This document shows positions 4,926-5,659 of a DNA stretch of 5,659 nucleotides, piece by piece. Each line of letters begins with the position of its first letter. Position 1 is the first letter of the stretch. The stretch spans positions 1-5,659 of the forward strand of contig CAZJXA010000221.1 in assembly GCA_964549785.1 (NCBI GenBank), given 5' to 3'. Origin of the DNA: JBEIUO01 sp964549785. Lineage in GTDB: Bacteria; Planctomycetota; Phycisphaerae; Phycisphaerales; UBA1924. A program made the position numbers and the translations under genes. The notes under the pieces were generated by a model, which did no database searches, was not told the origin of the DNA, and worked only from the letters and a program-made list of their open reading frames with translations.

Positions 4926-5659
4926 CTATTCGCAGGGATTGGGTCTTCCGAGCCACGAAAATCCCCGAACCGCACCGATACCGGCCGCGATTGCGGCCCC
5001 TAAGCCTGTGTTCGCCCTCACCAGCGCGAGATTCGCTTCAAGTGTTTGCCCGCCGGAAAGTTCGTGCAGCGCCGACAACATCGCTGGCGTCACCCCTCTG
5101 CCCCGTGCGCCCACCAACCGCACCCGAGCTTCCGCCGCCCTCAGCCATCCGCCCCAATCATCCTCGGAAATCTCCGCTTCGACCGGAATCGGGTTCGCAA
5201 TCAAGATACCTCGTCCCGTCCGGGCCAGTGTTCGCGCCACCGCGTCCGTCAAGCCCTCGATCGAATCAAATCGCGCATCGACCCCGTGGTCACGCCCCCG
5301 CCGGTAGAACTCCGGAAACGCGTCCGTCCGGAAACCCCAGACCGGAACCCCCAGCGCTTCCAAGGCCTCGCGCGTCGCTCCGACATCCAAGATCGACTTG
5401 ACCCCGCTCGCCACCACCGCCACCGGAAACCGGGCCAGCGCCGCCAGATCGCCGCTCACGTCCAAATGCTCCCCATATCCACGATGAACCCCGCCGATCC
5501 CGCCGGTCGCGAACACCCGCAAACCCGCGGCCGCGGCGATCTCCATTGTCGCGCTCACCGTCGTGGCCGCAGATGAACCCGCCGCCATCAGCGAAGCCAG
5601 ATTCGACGTGTTGGCTTTGGCGACCCCCACGGCCACCATTTCCGCCAACTCGTCCCGAG
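4926..5659 (-). CDS. psuG: Pseudouridine-5'-phosphate glycosidase, N-terminus cut by window edge
   Basis: The frame is open from the right edge (first residues RDELAEMVAVGVAKAN) to the TAG at 4926-4928, giving about 243 residues. Family members are about 300 residues, so roughly 60 N-terminal residues lie outside. The enzyme reversibly splits pseudouridine 5'-phosphate into uracil and ribose 5-phosphate in the cytoplasm. Supporting motifs are ATTVSATMEIAAAAGLRVFA, the GGIGGVHRG loop, and GVKSILDVG, whose lysine (codon 5397-5399) corresponds to the Schiff-base lysine of the E. coli enzyme. They also include GVPVWGFRTDAFPEFY, ILIANPIP and, near the C-terminus, the VTPAMLSALHELSGGQTLEANLALV block. 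The acidic residue expected near the N-terminus is not in view. The usual partner, a pseudouridine kinase (psuK), is not seen downstream; it could lie beyond the right edge. The dockerin gene follows after 135 bp and is functionally unrelated. Confidence 0.95.
   Translation of the reverse strand, partial: RDELAEMVAVGVAKANTSNLASLMAAGSSAATTVSATMEIAAAAGLRVFATGGIGGVHRGYGEHLDVSGDLAALARFPVAVVASGVKSILDVGATREALEALGVPVWGFRTDAFPEFYRRGRDHGVDARFDSIEGLTDAVARTLARTGRGILIANPIPVEAEISEDDWGGWLRAAEARVRLVGARGRGVTPAMLSALHELSGGQTLEANLALVRANTGLGAAIAAGIGAVRGFSWLGRPNPCE

Noticed and set aside
4926..5659. psuG and the dockerin gene as one operon
   Set aside because: They share orientation, but a 135-bp gap with its own promoter candidate and unrelated functions argue against a single functional unit.

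Overview
The window looks like a piece of a high-GC bacterial chromosome, most likely a planctomycete and probably of the Phycisphaerae. The main clue is a large secreted protein whose C-terminus is a dockerin-like pair of Asp-rich calcium loops in the style CPADWDGDDDVDSDD...FFGDWE, a pattern I associate with that class. This lineage call is inference; there is no rRNA or other marker gene in the window.

Layout from left to right. (1) Positions 1-1303, minus strand: the N-terminal ~430 residues of a penicillin-binding protein 4-type D-alanyl-D-alanine carboxypeptidase/endopeptidase (dacB), cut by the left edge just after its DGSGLSRNN motif. (2) 1428-1880, minus: a small cytoplasmic protein of unknown function. 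(3) 1881-2002: a divergent promoter region with a perfect 10-bp inverted repeat and a C-tract direct repeat. (4) 2003-2464, plus: a stand-alone CheY-like receiver protein with a helical tail. (5) 2465-2588: a convergent intergenic gap built from degenerate ~10-bp repeats. (6) 2589-4790, minus: a 733-residue exported protein of unknown family ending in the tandem dockerin/EF-hand module. (7) 4926-5659, minus: pseudouridine-5'-phosphate glycosidase (psuG), missing its N-terminus at the right edge.

The genes do not form one pathway. They cover cell-wall maturation (dacB), signalling (receiver), surface or extracellular function (dockerin protein) and nucleoside salvage (psuG). The four minus-strand genes are separated by gaps of about 120-135 bp or by the oppositely oriented receiver, so they look independently transcribed. 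I found no tRNA, rRNA, CRISPR array, insertion sequence or clear defence or mobile system. The most notable points are the unclassified dockerin-tailed secreted protein, with its histidine cluster and extra calcium-loop candidate, and the non-coding repeats flanking the receiver gene. I do not see convincing evidence for a new multi-gene system.
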